This document shows positions 11,412-23,249 of a stretch of DNA of 64,000 nucleotides, piece after piece. The stretch is from Capronia americana (Eukaryota; Ascomycota; Eurotiomycetes; Chaetothyriales; Herpotrichiellaceae). Numbering within the stretch: the first letter of the stretch is position 1; each line of letters begins with the position of its first letter. The notes beneath the pieces are model-generated. The model was not told the DNA's origin, made no database searches, and saw nothing but the letters and a program-made list of their open reading frames with translations. Made by a program: the position numbers and the translations under genes. Location of the stretch: NCBI GenBank assembly GCA_016110215.1, contig JADWQD010000010.1, forward strand, positions 1,488,001-1,552,000, given 5' to 3'.

Positions 11412-12856
11412 CTACCAATTGCGGTTCCCGACAAAGGTCTGATCAAACCCCCTCGGCTGTTCTGGCACATGATGGAAGCCACCGCCTCCTGCCTCTACAT
11501 GCTCTTCATATCCTAGGCCTGCACCTGTACCTGCAAAGCGCGGGGATCGCGGGCCTCGGTTTCTGAACGGGGGCTCGAAATCGGTGCCTGGGTCGAGGGC
11601 TAACGAGTCTGTGCCGCCACCAAACGAGCGCTGCCCCCGCAGAGTTCTGGAGTCAAGTTGAGATGCTGCCGAATCGTCCCATGAAGCGTGAGGATCATTG
11701 TGCATAGGAAAAGAAGAATATGCTGGGTCTGGAGGATGCTGCGCAAGAGACGATCTCGTGAAGACATCGGCCTCTGGGCTGTCGGCGTGCTGGGTTGCGG
11801 GATTTAGAAAGGAGGCCTTCAATCCCTCGACTATCCTGATCTGTCCCTGCAGGACTCGCTCTTGGGTGAACAGCTCGGTGTGGTCTGGTTGGAGGCCAAA
11901 GTTCTGGAAATCCGGTTCCGTCAATTGTCTCTGGATGGCATGCAGTGATTCTTGCAGTTCCAACAGCGTGTCGTCGAGGGACCTGAGCGCCAGGCGTCCT
12001 TCCTCTGTCTCGGAGAGTGCCTTCCTGTCCCCGCTCCTGTCGAACTGGCTGTCGTGGATCGTGGTGTCGGGAAACTGTACACTCCGGACGAGGTTCTCAA
12101 TGACTGACCGCGCTGAACGCGATGTGCCGTCGAAGCGCTCTACCTCGGCGCCCTTGTCGATCAACTCGGCCCAGAATTTCGTCCTGAGTTGCTCTTCGCG
12201 CGACTCGCCTCGCTCTCTGTCCACCTGGTCCCACATGGTCGTGCATAACTGGACGTGTCTGAGGTACCGCTCGCCAACCATCATCGCAAGAAGCTGCAGA
12301 GTTCTCTGCGCGGAGCCGTACATTCGGGTGTCGTTGATGCGGTGGAAGTATATTATGCCCCAGAGACCAAGGCCCCGGCTGGCCAGATGTCGAAAATATT
12401 CAGAGAACTCGACCAGGAGGACAGCGTCGGACTTGTTGGGGTCATCGAAACCCGGGGTGTCAATTAAAATGACATCCATGTCCAGGCGCCTGTGGCGGAA
12501 CTCGTGTTCTACTATTCTCTGCCCATCTAAGGGACGATGGTGAGCATCTATTCGCGCGTGCGTGGGCAACAAACCGGAGCAGCCTCGGGGTGTCTACTAA
12601 CAGTCCATCAGCCTCTCAGCCTGCAAATCCTGGCCCATGGCCCGGGAGGCAAAAGTTGTCTTCCCAACGCCGGTAGCTCCCATCAACGCGATGACAGGCC
12701 GTCTGGGTCTAGGCGAAACATTTAGATCCCAAAGTGTAAAGACGAAATCTCAGCGGTCCTGGGAAAAACGGTCCAGAGCAAGACTTACTCATGTTGGAGC
12801 CGCGGCTGCCCCACGCCGTCGTCCTCCCGCGAAGCGTGATAGAAATTCCAATCCAT
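11412..12856 (-). CDS. AIG1/GIMAP-like P-loop GTPase
   Basis: Exons (minus) are 12856-12789, 12708-12602 and 12526-11412, giving 429 residues; all phases close exactly. The first intron has GTAAGT..CCTAG, the second GTTAGT..CTTAG. The G1/Walker A loop is GATGVGKTT (33-41), G3 is DTPGFDD (81-87), and a TTMWD segment (154-158) is a likely guanine-specificity site. YFHRINDTRM matches the conserved segment after G3 in fungal AIG1-type G proteins. The C-terminal half is predicted helical, then low-complexity Pro/Gly/Arg-rich. It lies tail-to-tail with the NLR and head-to-head with a relative at 13789. GIMAP/AIG1 GTPases act in defence and membrane scaffolding in animals and plants, but the role of the fungal members is not established. 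Confidence 0.8.
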
Positions 12857-13788
12857 CCTTGTTCCGTCTGCGAAATGCTAATTTATCGGTGTGAATAGTA
12901 GTAGGAGTTTTCTCTCTGCAACATCTTGGGACATTAGTTACGGAAAGTGTACTGTTGAAGCAAGTCCAGGTTGGCACAATGCCGCTAATTACGGTACTCT
13001 CGAGTCCAACTTCTTCTGATTAGGCGACTGAGTCTACTGAGGCCCGGGTGACGGGCGCATCACTTGCTGCCAGTGCTGTTTGCTGACGTGGACCACCATG
13101 AAAGGACCCCCAAGGGCCCATTGGCCCATGCGTGGCAGTAGCGCGCGGCGGCCCATCGATGATACGAGCTCATCCCATGGCTTCGCCGGATTGACTACTC
13201 GTACATATGACAGGTCGGGCAGCGGTTAGTTGCAAGCCTCAGGACCCCTTGTCGGCGTTGAGGACAGGTAGTGCGACGGCAGGAACCTGTGCTGGACAAG
13301 TGCGGTATCACTTTTCCATCACACAGCCAGAATCCACGAAGCAAGAATGGGCAAAGAGCTAACGCGAAAATGTGCAGGATCGTGGGCAAGCAGCATGTGG
13401 CTGAGGCGGCATACAGCCTAGATAGAGAAGGACTGGCTGCATCTTTCGGCAGCCAATGTCGTGGTAACACGTCCTCAAGGACACCAAGAGGAAACACGGC
13501 ACCTTGTTGAGGCTCTCCAGACTTCCGAACGACAAATCACAGGCACAACCCCCAAGGTGTGTACTTGCTCTATCAGTACGCCCGCAGTTGGGTCTGCGCG
13601 GCTCATTTATTCAGCTGCGATACATACATCCTTGCCTTATCATAATACTGCGGGACCTACAGATCGTTCAGCACCTGCCTGGCACGAGGAACATGGTCGA
13701 CACCTCTCCACCGGATTCCTTGTCCCTGACGCTCAGGCCTTTTGTATCCTGCAGCTGAGAGTCCTGCCTCTTTGTCGTCAACCCAAAC
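12857..13788. other. Divergent promoter region shared by two GTPase genes
   Basis: The 932 bp between the two GTPase start codons hold no recognisable gene. The head-to-head arrangement means a shared regulatory region is possible. No operator-like palindrome stood out by eye. Confidence 0.5.
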
Positions 13789-15140
13789 ATGACGACCGCT
13801 AAGGTGCAAACACCGGATGTACCGAAACCAACCGAGGACGCTGATCGGGGTCTGACATCTGATGGCCAAAACGAAGGTCAACCACCCACAAGCGGGACAG
13901 AGCCAAAGGAGGAGAGGGAGACCTCCCCGGCGAATACCGCAGCAGAGAAGCCCGCAGAAGGTGGACAGGAGGCCGTCCCCACGCCAACAAAGGTCACAGC
14001 GAAACAAGCGGACACCGCTGCTTCTACAACCAAAGCCGACGCACGGCAGTCGAGACCACCGCCCGTAAGGACGGCCAGTATTATTCCCCTAGAGATCGAG
14101 AAACCTATGCCCCCTTCGCCTAAAAAGCCGCCGGTAGCGGCACCGACCGACAACATATCCGATCCGCCGCCGTATCGTCCCCGAGATATTTACATTGCCA
14201 TAATAGGAGAAACTGGAGTTGGGAAGACGACATTTATCAAGGATGTGACGGGGTTGGATCTGGTCGTCGGAGAAGATCTCGAGTCCTGTGAGTGCTCCTC
14301 CCTATACTGGCCCGAGCCTGACAAGTGCTTTTGACTGATATGTGCAAACTAGGCACTCAAGATGTTGGGGAATTCGAAACAATCATTGACGGTCGAGTTG
14401 TAAAATTTATTGACACCCCGGGTTTCAACGACAGCCGTCGCACAGACTCGGAGATTCTTGAGGTCATCGGCACATACCTGAGAGAAGCCCACGCCAAAGA
14501 GATCTACCTTACCGCCGTAATCTATCTCCAATGGATCCACGAGACAAGGATGCGCGGCAGCGCCATCAAGAACCTTCGAATATTGAAGCTCCTATGCGGT
14601 AAGGAGTACTATGGAAATATCGTGCTAGTGACGGCCGGGTGGACCACTCCCCCCAAGCCAATCCACGTCAGCTTCGAGACGCAACTGAGAACGCAGGACA
14701 AATTCTGGGGCGAGTTTATCAAGATCGGCGCCACCTTCCAGCGGCACACCGTGGGCCGGGAGAGCGCCCTCGAGATTGTGAAGCACGCGCTGGGCAAGAC
14801 TCCCAGCGTGTTGCAGTTCCAGAGGGAGTTGGCCAAAGTGGGCATCATTGGGAAGACCACGGCCGGCGAACAACTCATCCTCGAGATTGCAAAGCAGCGC
14901 GACGAGGATAAACATCTGATCGATACGCTGGGAGACCGGCTGAAGGATTCGGAGCAGCGCAACAAGGAGCTGGAGGAACAGATCACAGAGCTGAAAAAGG
15001 GGGTTGCGAGCATGGCAACCCAGATCAGAAACCTCGAGACCAAACTAGACGATCGCATAAACCAAGACGACCACCTCCAGGAACTGGTCGACGGTGGGCC
15101 AAGAACCAGCCGGTTCCTGCCGCGGTGCAGTGTTCAGTAG
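13789..15140 (+). CDS. AIG1/GIMAP-like P-loop GTPase with coiled-coil tail
   Basis: Exons are 13789-14287 and 14353-15140 (428 residues; intron GTGAGT..ACTAG). About 130 residues of Pro/Thr/Glu/Lys-rich disordered sequence precede the G domain. Walker A is GETGVGKTT and G3 is DTPGFND. YLQWIHETRM GSA corresponds to the YFHRI..TRM GSA segment of the neighbouring GTPase, so the two are paralogues. Where the neighbour has TTMWD this protein has TAGWTTP, with no aspartate, so guanine specificity may be altered. The C-terminus (about 335-410) is rich in heptad-like Leu/Ile with Glu/Lys and should form a coiled coil. A role together with the nearby NLR is inference from position only. Confidence 0.82.
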
Positions 15141-15536
15141 CGTTTTGGGTTGATGAACTGTAGGCTTAGAGTATCAGTGTCAAGGGCAAACATACACACC
15201 CTCTCTCTGTTCGCCCGTCTTCTCCATTGGTCTCACAAGCGAGTGTCGTGTCGATAATAGTTGGAGGAACAACTGTCGCCTAGCGACGCAAGCGGCTTCG
15301 AAGCGCTTCCCAAGAGCGCCCGTTCCCAGGATGACGGTGCGGTAAACCAGACGCACTCTTGGGGGGTCGGGCGGCACGATTCGAAGTTTCTGAGCTCGAC
15401 TTGAGCGTCATCAGTGGAGTGTGAACAAGAAGACCGTAAAAACCGTACGGAATGTGGACCGAACAGTTCTGTACAACCTATTCGTCGTGTCTGCGGTGCA
15501 GAATCGTGAGAAGAAGCTGTTCCAAGCACTCTACGA
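15141..15536. other. Convergent intergenic region
   Basis: About 400 bp between the GTPase stop and the end of cwc24, which is on the opposite strand. It should contain both 3' ends. No gene seen. Confidence 0.5.
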
Positions 15537-16562
15537 TCAGTCCCCGCCTGCTTCACCGGCTTTTTCCTTCTTTAACCTTTCCCTCTCTCGCTTCTTGTCC
15601 AACAACCGATTCAGCTTCTTCGCTACGTTGAAAACACCTCCTGTGCCGGCCCCGCACGCCGCACATGAAGGATCCTTGCGGTACCGCTTCAACGCGCACG
15701 CCTCACAGAAGTAATGCCCACATTTCGTGACGATGGGGTTCTTGTATGGCCCTTTGCAAATAATGCACGCAAACGGTATACTTTCTAGCAGCTTTTCGTC
15801 CTCCTCGTCCGCGGTTGTTGCTCCGGGGGCGTCGCGATTCGCCGAAGCGACCGTCTTCCCACCGGGGGTCTTGCCCTTGGTGCTGATTTCCCAGTCCCGA
15901 TCAAGCTGCCAGCCTTGCTTGTAATCCTCCCGCGCGTGCAGGTACTTGCAGTTATCGCCGAAGCCGCAGAACCCGGTCTGCTTGTAGTCCTTGCATACGT
16001 CGGGCGCGAAGTCCGTGACGGTGATGGTGCGCACGTTCGTCGACGATTTGACCGGCCCGACCTGTTGTTGGGCTGCGCGGTCGGGGTTTTTCTGGATGAA
16101 GGATTGGTAGTTCGCCACGCCTTTGTACGTTCCGTCGGAGGCGGGTGCGTCTGTTCTGTTTAGGGCATCCGCATGGGTATTTTTGTTGCGCGGCTTGCCT
16201 GCCGCTTTGGTTCCAGCCTCTTCCTCCTCGTCAAACCAGTTCGATGTCTTGGTCGCGTCGTCTTTATTGGTCGGCGCGACTACGGCTACGGGGGCGGCTG
16301 GAGCGTGCTCACCCGGCGCGTGGCGAGGTTTGGAATTGTCTGCCGACGATGCGGCGACCGTGCCTGCGTTCTTGCGCCGTCGCTTCACTTGTCTCTGGCC
16401 GTCGTCATCCTCGAAGGAGGAGAAGCCCGAGTCTGAGTCGGAGTCGGAGGCGGCATCGGGGGGTGGTGTGGCGGGTCGTTTGCGGATCGTGGACTTGGAC
16501 TTTACGTTGCGTTTTTTGAAGGAGAATGCGGCGGGCGCGGTGGCCGCTTGCGGATCTTCCAT
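15537..16562 (-). CDS. cwc24: Pre-mRNA-splicing factor Cwc24 (CCCH plus RING)
   Basis: A single uninterrupted frame of 341 residues. The N-terminal half is charged and disordered, with nuclear-localisation-like KRRRK. It is followed by a CCCH zinc finger (C190, C199, C205, H209) and a C3HC4 RING (C266, C269, C281, H283, C286, C289, C300, C303). This CCCH-then-RING order and the length match Cwc24 of yeast and human RNF113A. Cwc24 binds the 5' splice site region in the activated spliceosome and leaves before the first step; a ubiquitin-ligase role via the RING is reported for family members. It is intronless here and divergent from gpi13 across about 0.9 kb. Identification is firm from domain order. 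Confidence 0.93.
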   Translation of the reverse strand: MEDPQAATAPAAFSFKKRNVKSKSTIRKRPATPPPDAASDSDSDSGFSSFEDDDGQRQVKRRRKNAGTVAASSADNSKPRHAPGEHAPAAPVAVVAPTNKDDATKTSNWFDEEEEAGTKAAGKPRNKNTHADALNRTDAPASDGTYKGVANYQSFIQKNPDRAAQQQVGPVKSSTNVRTITVTDFAPDVCKDYKQTGFCGFGDNCKYLHAREDYKQGWQLDRDWEISTKGKTPGGKTVASANRDAPGATTADEEDEKLLESIPFACIICKGPYKNPIVTKCGHYFCEACALKRYRKDPSCAACGAGTGGVFNVAKKLNRLLDKKRERERLKKEKAGEAGGD

Positions 16563-17473
16563 GGTGATGTATATGCAGACTATGACACACTGTAGAAGAC
16601 AGACGGACGTGGAGGGATCGCAGCAAAGGTTGAGGATTATATTGAATCAAACCTCGGGAGGTACAGTCCGTATGTTACAGGCGACGATGCTGGAAACTGG
16701 CAGGTGCCAGAATATTGCTAAGCCAACTGGCCAAGATGCTGGTGACCCCACTAGTCCACTAGAGTCCTTGACTTTGTCCAATGAGAATGGGGCCAGTCAC
16801 TGACACCACGCAAGGACAACTACACAGTACTGTGTAAGGCGTCTAACAAACACTCAAAACTTCCGTGAACGGTACCTAGGTAGGTATCGCACGGCGTTAT
16901 ATCAGGCTCCCTCCTGTGCCATCGTGGTGCTGTGGAGAGCAAATGTGGTAATATGTCGCAATACCGTATGAGCTTTTAGATTGTTGCATGATTTTGGTCT
17001 TCATACGGTACTGCGTATCTCCTTAGCACAAGAATCAGTTCCAGCGACAGAGACTGTACCTACCTACATACTCGTACAAGTACGGGTTGGGTGAATACTC
17101 AGTGCAGCCCGCAGGCGGCCAGTTCGTGGCCCAGGCAAGCTAAGTATTCTTAGCGCCTGTTCTTCTTTTTAGCGCCTAGGGTTCAATGCTCCACCGATCA
17201 GCGACCGCGCGGGAGCTACGAGTACTGTGGTACTACGTAAGCGTTAAGCCTCGGTACAGCTTCCTTCTTCATACCTTCTTTTCCAACTGCGTTTGGCGTC
17301 CTCTCGAGTTCGTGTTTTGGAAGTCCTAATGCAGCACATTACTGCGTAGCAATGTGTGCGCGGCCCTCGACCCTGCATAGCTTAACTTCTTCTCATGATG
17401 TCTTTCGACCCTAGCCAGCCTTGAGCTTTCTCCTTGTCTTCCTTACCGGGTGGCCTCGACTTTCTGGGAGGCC
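16563..17473. other. Divergent promoter region, cwc24 / gpi13
   Basis: About 0.9 kb without a gene, containing several copies of TACCTAGGTA-like words (for example around 16880 and 17060) of the kind often seen in intergenic DNA of filamentous ascomycetes. Both flanking genes start from here. Confidence 0.5.
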
Positions 17474-20400
17474 ATGGTCGAGCATGCTGCTCAGGGTCAG
17501 CACGTTGGCGACCTGCCTGATACTCCCCCTAAGCTCAGCGCTGCTGCAGAGGAGCGCAACCGACGGAGGATAATCTCTTTCAAGGTCACCCATATCCTTC
17601 TCACGCTCATTATATTATGGTTAACGTGGGTGGCTTGCTGGAATACCGTGCGCGAGGCATAAATATCATATTGACCAGGTTCTAGAGTTGTGCATATTAT
17701 CGGCATTCTCTTCTTCGCCAAAGGCTTTCTTCTCTCTAGGCTGGTGTTGGACAACAAGTCTCAATGTGACATCGATCCGTATGATGAGCCTTCCCCTGAG
17801 GTCGACGGGTGCTGGCATCCCAAGACGTTCGATCGAGCAGTTATCATAATAATCGATGCTTTGCGATACGATTTCACCATCCCTTCCCATCGTTTCTCCA
17901 CCGAGTCTCAGCAAAAGTTCTACCTAGACAACCTCCCCATCTTTCACGAGATCGCTGCCTCGAGTCCCGCTAATGCATTTCTCCTGCCTTTCATCGCGGA
18001 TCCTCCGACGAGCACGCTCCAGCGATTGAAGGGCCTCACAACTGGCACACTCCCTACTTTCATCGACATTGGCTCGAATTTCGCTGGCACAGCGATCGAA
18101 GAAGATAACATTGTTTCGCAACTGAAAGCTGCTGGAAAGACGATTGTACATCTCGGAGACGACACATGGCATTCCTTGTTCCCTGGATATTTCGACCCGA
18201 ATATGACTCGGCCATATGATTCTTTTAATGTTTGGGATCTTCATACTGTTGATAATGGGGTGGTTGAACATATTATGCCTTTGCTCGAGCAGTCTCCCGT
18301 GCAATGGGACATTATCTTTGCACATTTCCTTGGGGTCGATCACGCAGGTCATCGATACGGACCAGATCACCCAGCCATGGCCGAAAAGCTCCGTCAGATG
18401 AACACCGTGGTCCAGCAAATCGTTGACAAGCTCGATGACCAGACGCTCCTTGTCATCATGGGTGACCATGGTATGGACACGAAAGGAGATCATGGCGGAG
18501 AATCTGATGAAGAGATCGAAGCGGCCCTTTGGATGTACTCGAAGAAGCCTCGATTCGGAAGAATCGACAGAGACGCACTTTTACCCCCGGCCACTGCTAA
18601 AGAGCGACCCGTTGGGCAGATCGATCTCGTCTCAACCCTCTCCATCCTGCTTGGTTTGCCTATCCCTTTCAATAACCTTGGCATGCCTATCGCCGAAGCT
18701 TTTGCCGGATCTGGGAGGACGGACTGGAAAAACCTCGCCGTGGTGGGACGTTGGGCTCAAAGTCAGATCTCAAGATACCAGAAACACTATTCTGTTTCGC
18801 GTGACTTGGGTCTTCCTCAGGAAGCCTACACCGCCCAGAACATGTATCTTGCCAAGTCGGCAGAAGCATACGAGGATGGCCAGTGGGAAAGCTCTTATCG
18901 CGCCCTTGTCAGTTGGCATGGGGAGGTGATATCTATGTACAGGCAGCTGTGGGCGAATTTCAACCTGGTAGACATGCTGGTTGGGGTTTCTCTTTCTGGC
19001 TCTACGCTCGCCTTCCTCCTTTTCTTTGCCCTCTTGCTAAAAGGAGACAAGGCCGGACTCGGTGCTGGCCTGGTCAGAAGCGCCGGATTTAGCTCAGCTA
19101 TTGGCGCCATGGTTGGGGCTTTGCTCGGCGCTGCTCTGCCGGCGCATCTGACAGCATTGACTGGTGCTATTATCGGCGCAAGTACTGGTGGTGTCGTTGG
19201 CGCTGCCTTCTGGTCTCACTGGCACCACTTCGCCCCCACGTCGTACTTGCCATCCCCATGGGGTTGGATGATGTTCATATTTTGTGTTACCCAGGCGGCA
19301 GGATTTGCATCGAATTCCTACACCATTCACGAGGACACCATTCTCCTATTCTTCCTGGGTTCATTCGGCCTTGTATCACTAGCCTCTTCTCTACGACAAG
19401 CATCACGACCCGATCGAGTCTTGGGAACCTACCAGTCGGTCGTATTCATCCTTCTTACTCGAGCGGCATCATTCTCGCGTCTTTGCCGTGAGGAACAAAT
19501 GCCAGGATGTCGTTCCAGCTTCTATGCTTCAACCAACTCCTCGACATCGGCGCCATGGCAATTGCTCATCCCATATTCTGTGGCTCTGATAATCCCCGAG
19601 ATTATCAAAGCCTTTTACAAGGGCACTGCGTCATACGCGGCATCTGCCGGTTTCTGGATAGGCTTCAGTGTCCGGATGGGTCTGTTGCTCACCGCCGCCT
19701 ATTGGACGGTAGATGCTGCAGACAACGGCGATTGGCTGGTGGATACCATCTCATCTAGCACCCTCCAGACGATTGGGATTACTCTGGCGCGATGCTCGCT
19801 TGCAGTCGCTATCCCCGTTGGGATAGGTACTTTTGTCTGGGCGAAACCTTGCATTGACATCTCAATAGCCGAACCGAAACCAGCTGTGGGCGGATCTGGC
19901 GCCCCTGCTCGGCCCCAGTTGACCATATTTGGGTACGCGAACGTTTATGGAAGTCGTTACTTCCTCATGATGCCCGTCATGGTATTGACGCTGTGCTTAC
20001 TACTTCCGCCGATGGGCCAGTATTCGGTTGCCATTCTAACGTGGCAAATCTTGTGTCTCCTCGAGATCTTGGATACGAACGGACTGATTGTTACCTCTAC
20101 AAACAAGTCCAGTGTCGGGCCGATCATGCTGGCAATCCTGGGATCCTACCATTTCTTCAAGACTGGACATCAAGCGACCTTGGCTTCGATTCAGTGGAAC
20201 TCGGCATTCGTCCCCTTGCGCACAATCCAATACCCTTGGTCTCCGCTGTTGGTTGTTTTCAATACCTTTGGAGCTCAGATAATCTGCGCAGCAGCGGTCC
20301 CTCTGACTGTCCTGTGGAAAAGACCAATTGAGAAGGCTGGACTGCGGGGGCTGTGGAACGACGTGCTCGGCGCATGCCTGACGCACACCCTGTACTATGC

Positions 20401-20590
20401 GACTATCCAGCTAGCTACGACCTTGTGGGCAGGACATCTGCGGCGGCATCTGATGTTGTACAGGGTTTTCATGCCTAGGTATCTCATGGCTAGTGGAGTG
20501 CTTCTGATTGTGGATGTCGTTCTGGCCGTGGTTGCCCTAGCTGGCGTTAGGGTTGTTGGGCTGAGCGTAGGCGAGGTCTTCGGCTACTGA
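17474..20590 (+). CDS. gpi13: GPI ethanolamine phosphate transferase 3 (Gpi13/PIG-O)
   Basis: Exons are 17474-17625 and 17686-20590 (1018 residues). The intron splits the first membrane helix (GTGGGT..TCTAG), and removing it joins LILWLT to VVHIIGILFFAKGF as in the family. The lumenal catalytic domain belongs to the alkaline-phosphatase superfamily: IIIIDALRYDF (metal Asp, about residue 108), a TTGTLPTF threonine-nucleophile segment, HFLGVDHAGHRYGP and MGDHGMDTKGDHGG supply the metal ligands. The rest is multi-pass membrane. In the ER it transfers ethanolamine phosphate to the third mannose of the GPI precursor, the group later joined to protein. The usual length is about 1000 residues. The related Las21/Gpi7 is encoded at 57611. 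Confidence 0.95.
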
Positions 20591-21235
20591 AACCACAGTC
20601 GAGTTTCCTAGCGCAGCCGAGCGTTTGCAAGGCTCGAATGGAACAGCGGGCCAAAAATCCCCAATAGAGGTTGATGACAACCTTGAATCTAAGGTCCTCT
20701 TTCGCTGTATGAGCACAGTCTTAGTCAACCATATGACGATGCACAAGACACTGGGCAAATACGAGAGGCGAGTCACGGCCGGTCGAGTTAGCTAACAGAC
20801 GCTTCGGTTTGTCAAGAAGCTCACGAAAACAGCAAGTACCTCTGCTCCAGGGACGCTGAGTCACAAAGTAACAATCAGTGTCCGCAATGCCCCTCGCTCA
20901 AAGGTGGCATGCTTTCCTAAACCGAAAAATGGGGCACCGGCGGTCGCCTTACGTCATCAGCGCGTCTCCATCGCTTTGCGGCCCATGACGGAAATATACA
21001 GCAAATCAACATTGTCAACCATTTCCATTGAATGAGGGGACCAGAGGTTGCTTTTGCATTATATTTAACCGCAATCGCTGTCACTGCTGGAGAATTTTCT
21101 TTCCTTCTCCTTCACGACTCCATCTCCGATTTTCAAAACAGTTTCATCCCACCTCGACTTGGTGCCAAACCAGCTCAAGCTCACTTCTACTTGAATATAC
21201 CCCGCACCCATTGAAATCCCAGCAAACCAGCAAAA
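20591..21235. other. Intergenic region upstream of mannitol dehydrogenase
   Basis: About 640 bp with no recognisable gene. It probably holds the gpi13 terminator and the promoter and 5' leader of the dehydrogenase gene. Confidence 0.5.
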
Positions 21236-22090
21236 ATGCCTATCCCACCTCCCACTGCGACCTCTCTCCATGACCTCTTCAGCCTGAAGGGTAAAGTGGT
21301 GATCGTCACCGGTGCCTCTGGCCCCACGGGTATCGGAACTGAAGCCGCCCGAGGATGTGCTGAGATGGGTGCCGATGTCGCTATCACATACTCGTCTCGT
21401 CCTCAGGGTGGTGAGAAGAACGCCAAAGAACTGCAAGAGAAGCACGGCGTCAAGTCCAAGGCATACAAGTGCAATGTCGGCAGCTACGAAGAGGTGGAGA
21501 AGCTGGTCAAAGATGTCATCCAAGACTTCGGCAAGGTTGATGTTTTCATCGCCAATGCTGGCCGAACTGCCGACAGCGGCATCCTCGATGCTCCCGTCGA
21601 GAAGTGGAATGAGGTCATCCAGACTGATTTGACCGGTGTCTACCACTGTGCTCGAGCGGTTGGTCTACACTTCAGAGAGCGAAAGACTGGCAGCTTCATC
21701 ATCACTGCTTCAATGTCCGGCCACATTGCGAACTACCCTCAAGAACAGGTAAGCCTTCAAGTGTTCCCAACGCCCAAATCCTCTGTCTAACAGGTAACAC
21801 AGACCTCCTACAATGTCGCGAAAGCTGGTTGCATCCACTTGGCACGCTCTCTGGCTAACGAATGGCGCGACTTTGCCCGCGTCAACTCGATTTCGCCTGG
21901 CTACATCGACACCGGCCTGTCCGACTTTGTTCCTCAAGACATTCAGAACTTGTGGCACAGCATGATTCCTTTGGGCCGAGATGCCAAGGCAACTGAGCTC
22001 AAGGGTGCTTATGTCTACTTAGCCAGTGATGCTAGCTCCTACACGACTGGTGCAGATATTGTCATCGATGGTGGTTACACTGCCCGATAA
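21236..22090 (+). CDS. NADP-dependent mannitol dehydrogenase (SDR, Cla h 8 type)
   Basis: Exons are 21236-21748 and 21803-22090 (266 residues; intron GTAAGC..ACACAG). It is a classical short-chain dehydrogenase: cofactor loop TGASGPTGIG (25-34), ANAG, catalytic Ser in TASMSG, and YNVAK with catalytic Tyr and Lys. HIANYPQEQTSYNVAKAG, RVNSISPGYIDTGLSDFVP and YTTGADIVIDGGYT closely match fungal mannitol 2-dehydrogenases and sorbose reductases (Cladosporium allergen Cla h 8, yeast Sou1). It interconverts fructose and mannitol with NADPH/NADP in the cytosol, linking carbon storage with redox balance and stress tolerance. Substrate choice between mannitol and sorbitol/sorbose cannot be decided from sequence alone. 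Confidence 0.93.
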
Positions 22091-23249
22091 ATGCAGAACT
22101 GCGTGTGCTGCAGACTACGGGGTGACGCCGTCGAGAGAACGAAATCATGTAGCACCAGGGTGGGGGGTGGATCGCGAAAGAGCTGTATAGAGTATGCTCT
22201 ACGTGAGTTCTCACAGCGTGGGGGGCAGGAAAATATCATTGTGGGCAGCCTGCGCTATGGTAACGCCCTTTTAGGTCAAGGGCATCAGTCTACGATCAGG
22301 ACGCTGGCCAGGTAGGAGGTGATTCAATCACCCACCAAAAAGACAAATGCAAGAATTGAGACGCTTCTCATGTGGCTTTACTTTGCTTGTAGGTCGCTTA
22401 ATGGTTTTTTGCCTGCTCCTGTTCGTCCCGACTCTGGCCCGATCGTGCTGAAGGAGATGCAGTGACCGACGGTCCAGAGCTAGAAGATAGATCATGAGAG
22501 TCAAGGCAAGGCATGTGAAGCGTGCCAACCACTGGTCATTCGGTGCATCTTGACAGCTTAGTTCGTGTATGTGAGGTTTGTAGAGAGCATTGGCAGTGCG
22601 GTCTAGGTAGAGCTTTCTCCTCGTATGCTCCGGCCAATATTATTTCATGTTGATTACCGCCCGGTTGTTTGGATCTTCTCACTTCGGTTTACTCTAACAC
22701 ACCTTGTCGTGATTCCGCTCGACACCGCCTGACTTCTCCCTTACTACATCAGCCTTACAATCGTCGATTCTCCTCCCGCTCTTTTAGGATAACGGTATGA
22801 TACCAATCTCCTTCTAAGTAGAGACGTCCCTAGATCAGATAACTTGACTGTGGGTTAGATTACGCAGTGCTTGTTGGATGCAAACTTCGAGGCGAACGAC
22901 GGAAGACGATGGAGACGGGGGCGCGACTTTGGCGTCGAGGCACGCGAGGGAAGAAACCCTTCCAAAAGCAGCGGCACTGGTTGCCGAATTCGGCGGGTAA
23001 TTTTCCCATGCAAGTTCGGTCACTGCTTCTTATCATTGTGCCGCTTGATCTCCTGAGACTGTATAGAAACCCCCAACTTGGCTACCATAGTACGAAATTT
23101 GAAGGTTCGAGCAACTGTGCAATTGGTCTCCCTTGCTACCATACCGGGCGGTTAGAGCGAGAGGCAGACCCAGGCAACCACCATGCCCTTTCGGTGACGA
23201 GAAATTGAAATCCATTTTTGCGGGCACAATTGTGTCGAAGCCCTTCAAC
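22091..23249. other. Intergenic region, no gene recognised
   Basis: Over 1.1 kb between the mannitol dehydrogenase stop and the Nta1 start. Short frames show no domain. The last few hundred bases should contain the Nta1 promoter. Confidence 0.5.

Noticed and set aside
11698..12543. 281-residue plus-strand frame
   Set aside because: Antisense of the GTPase whose P-loop and G3 motif lie on the minus strand.
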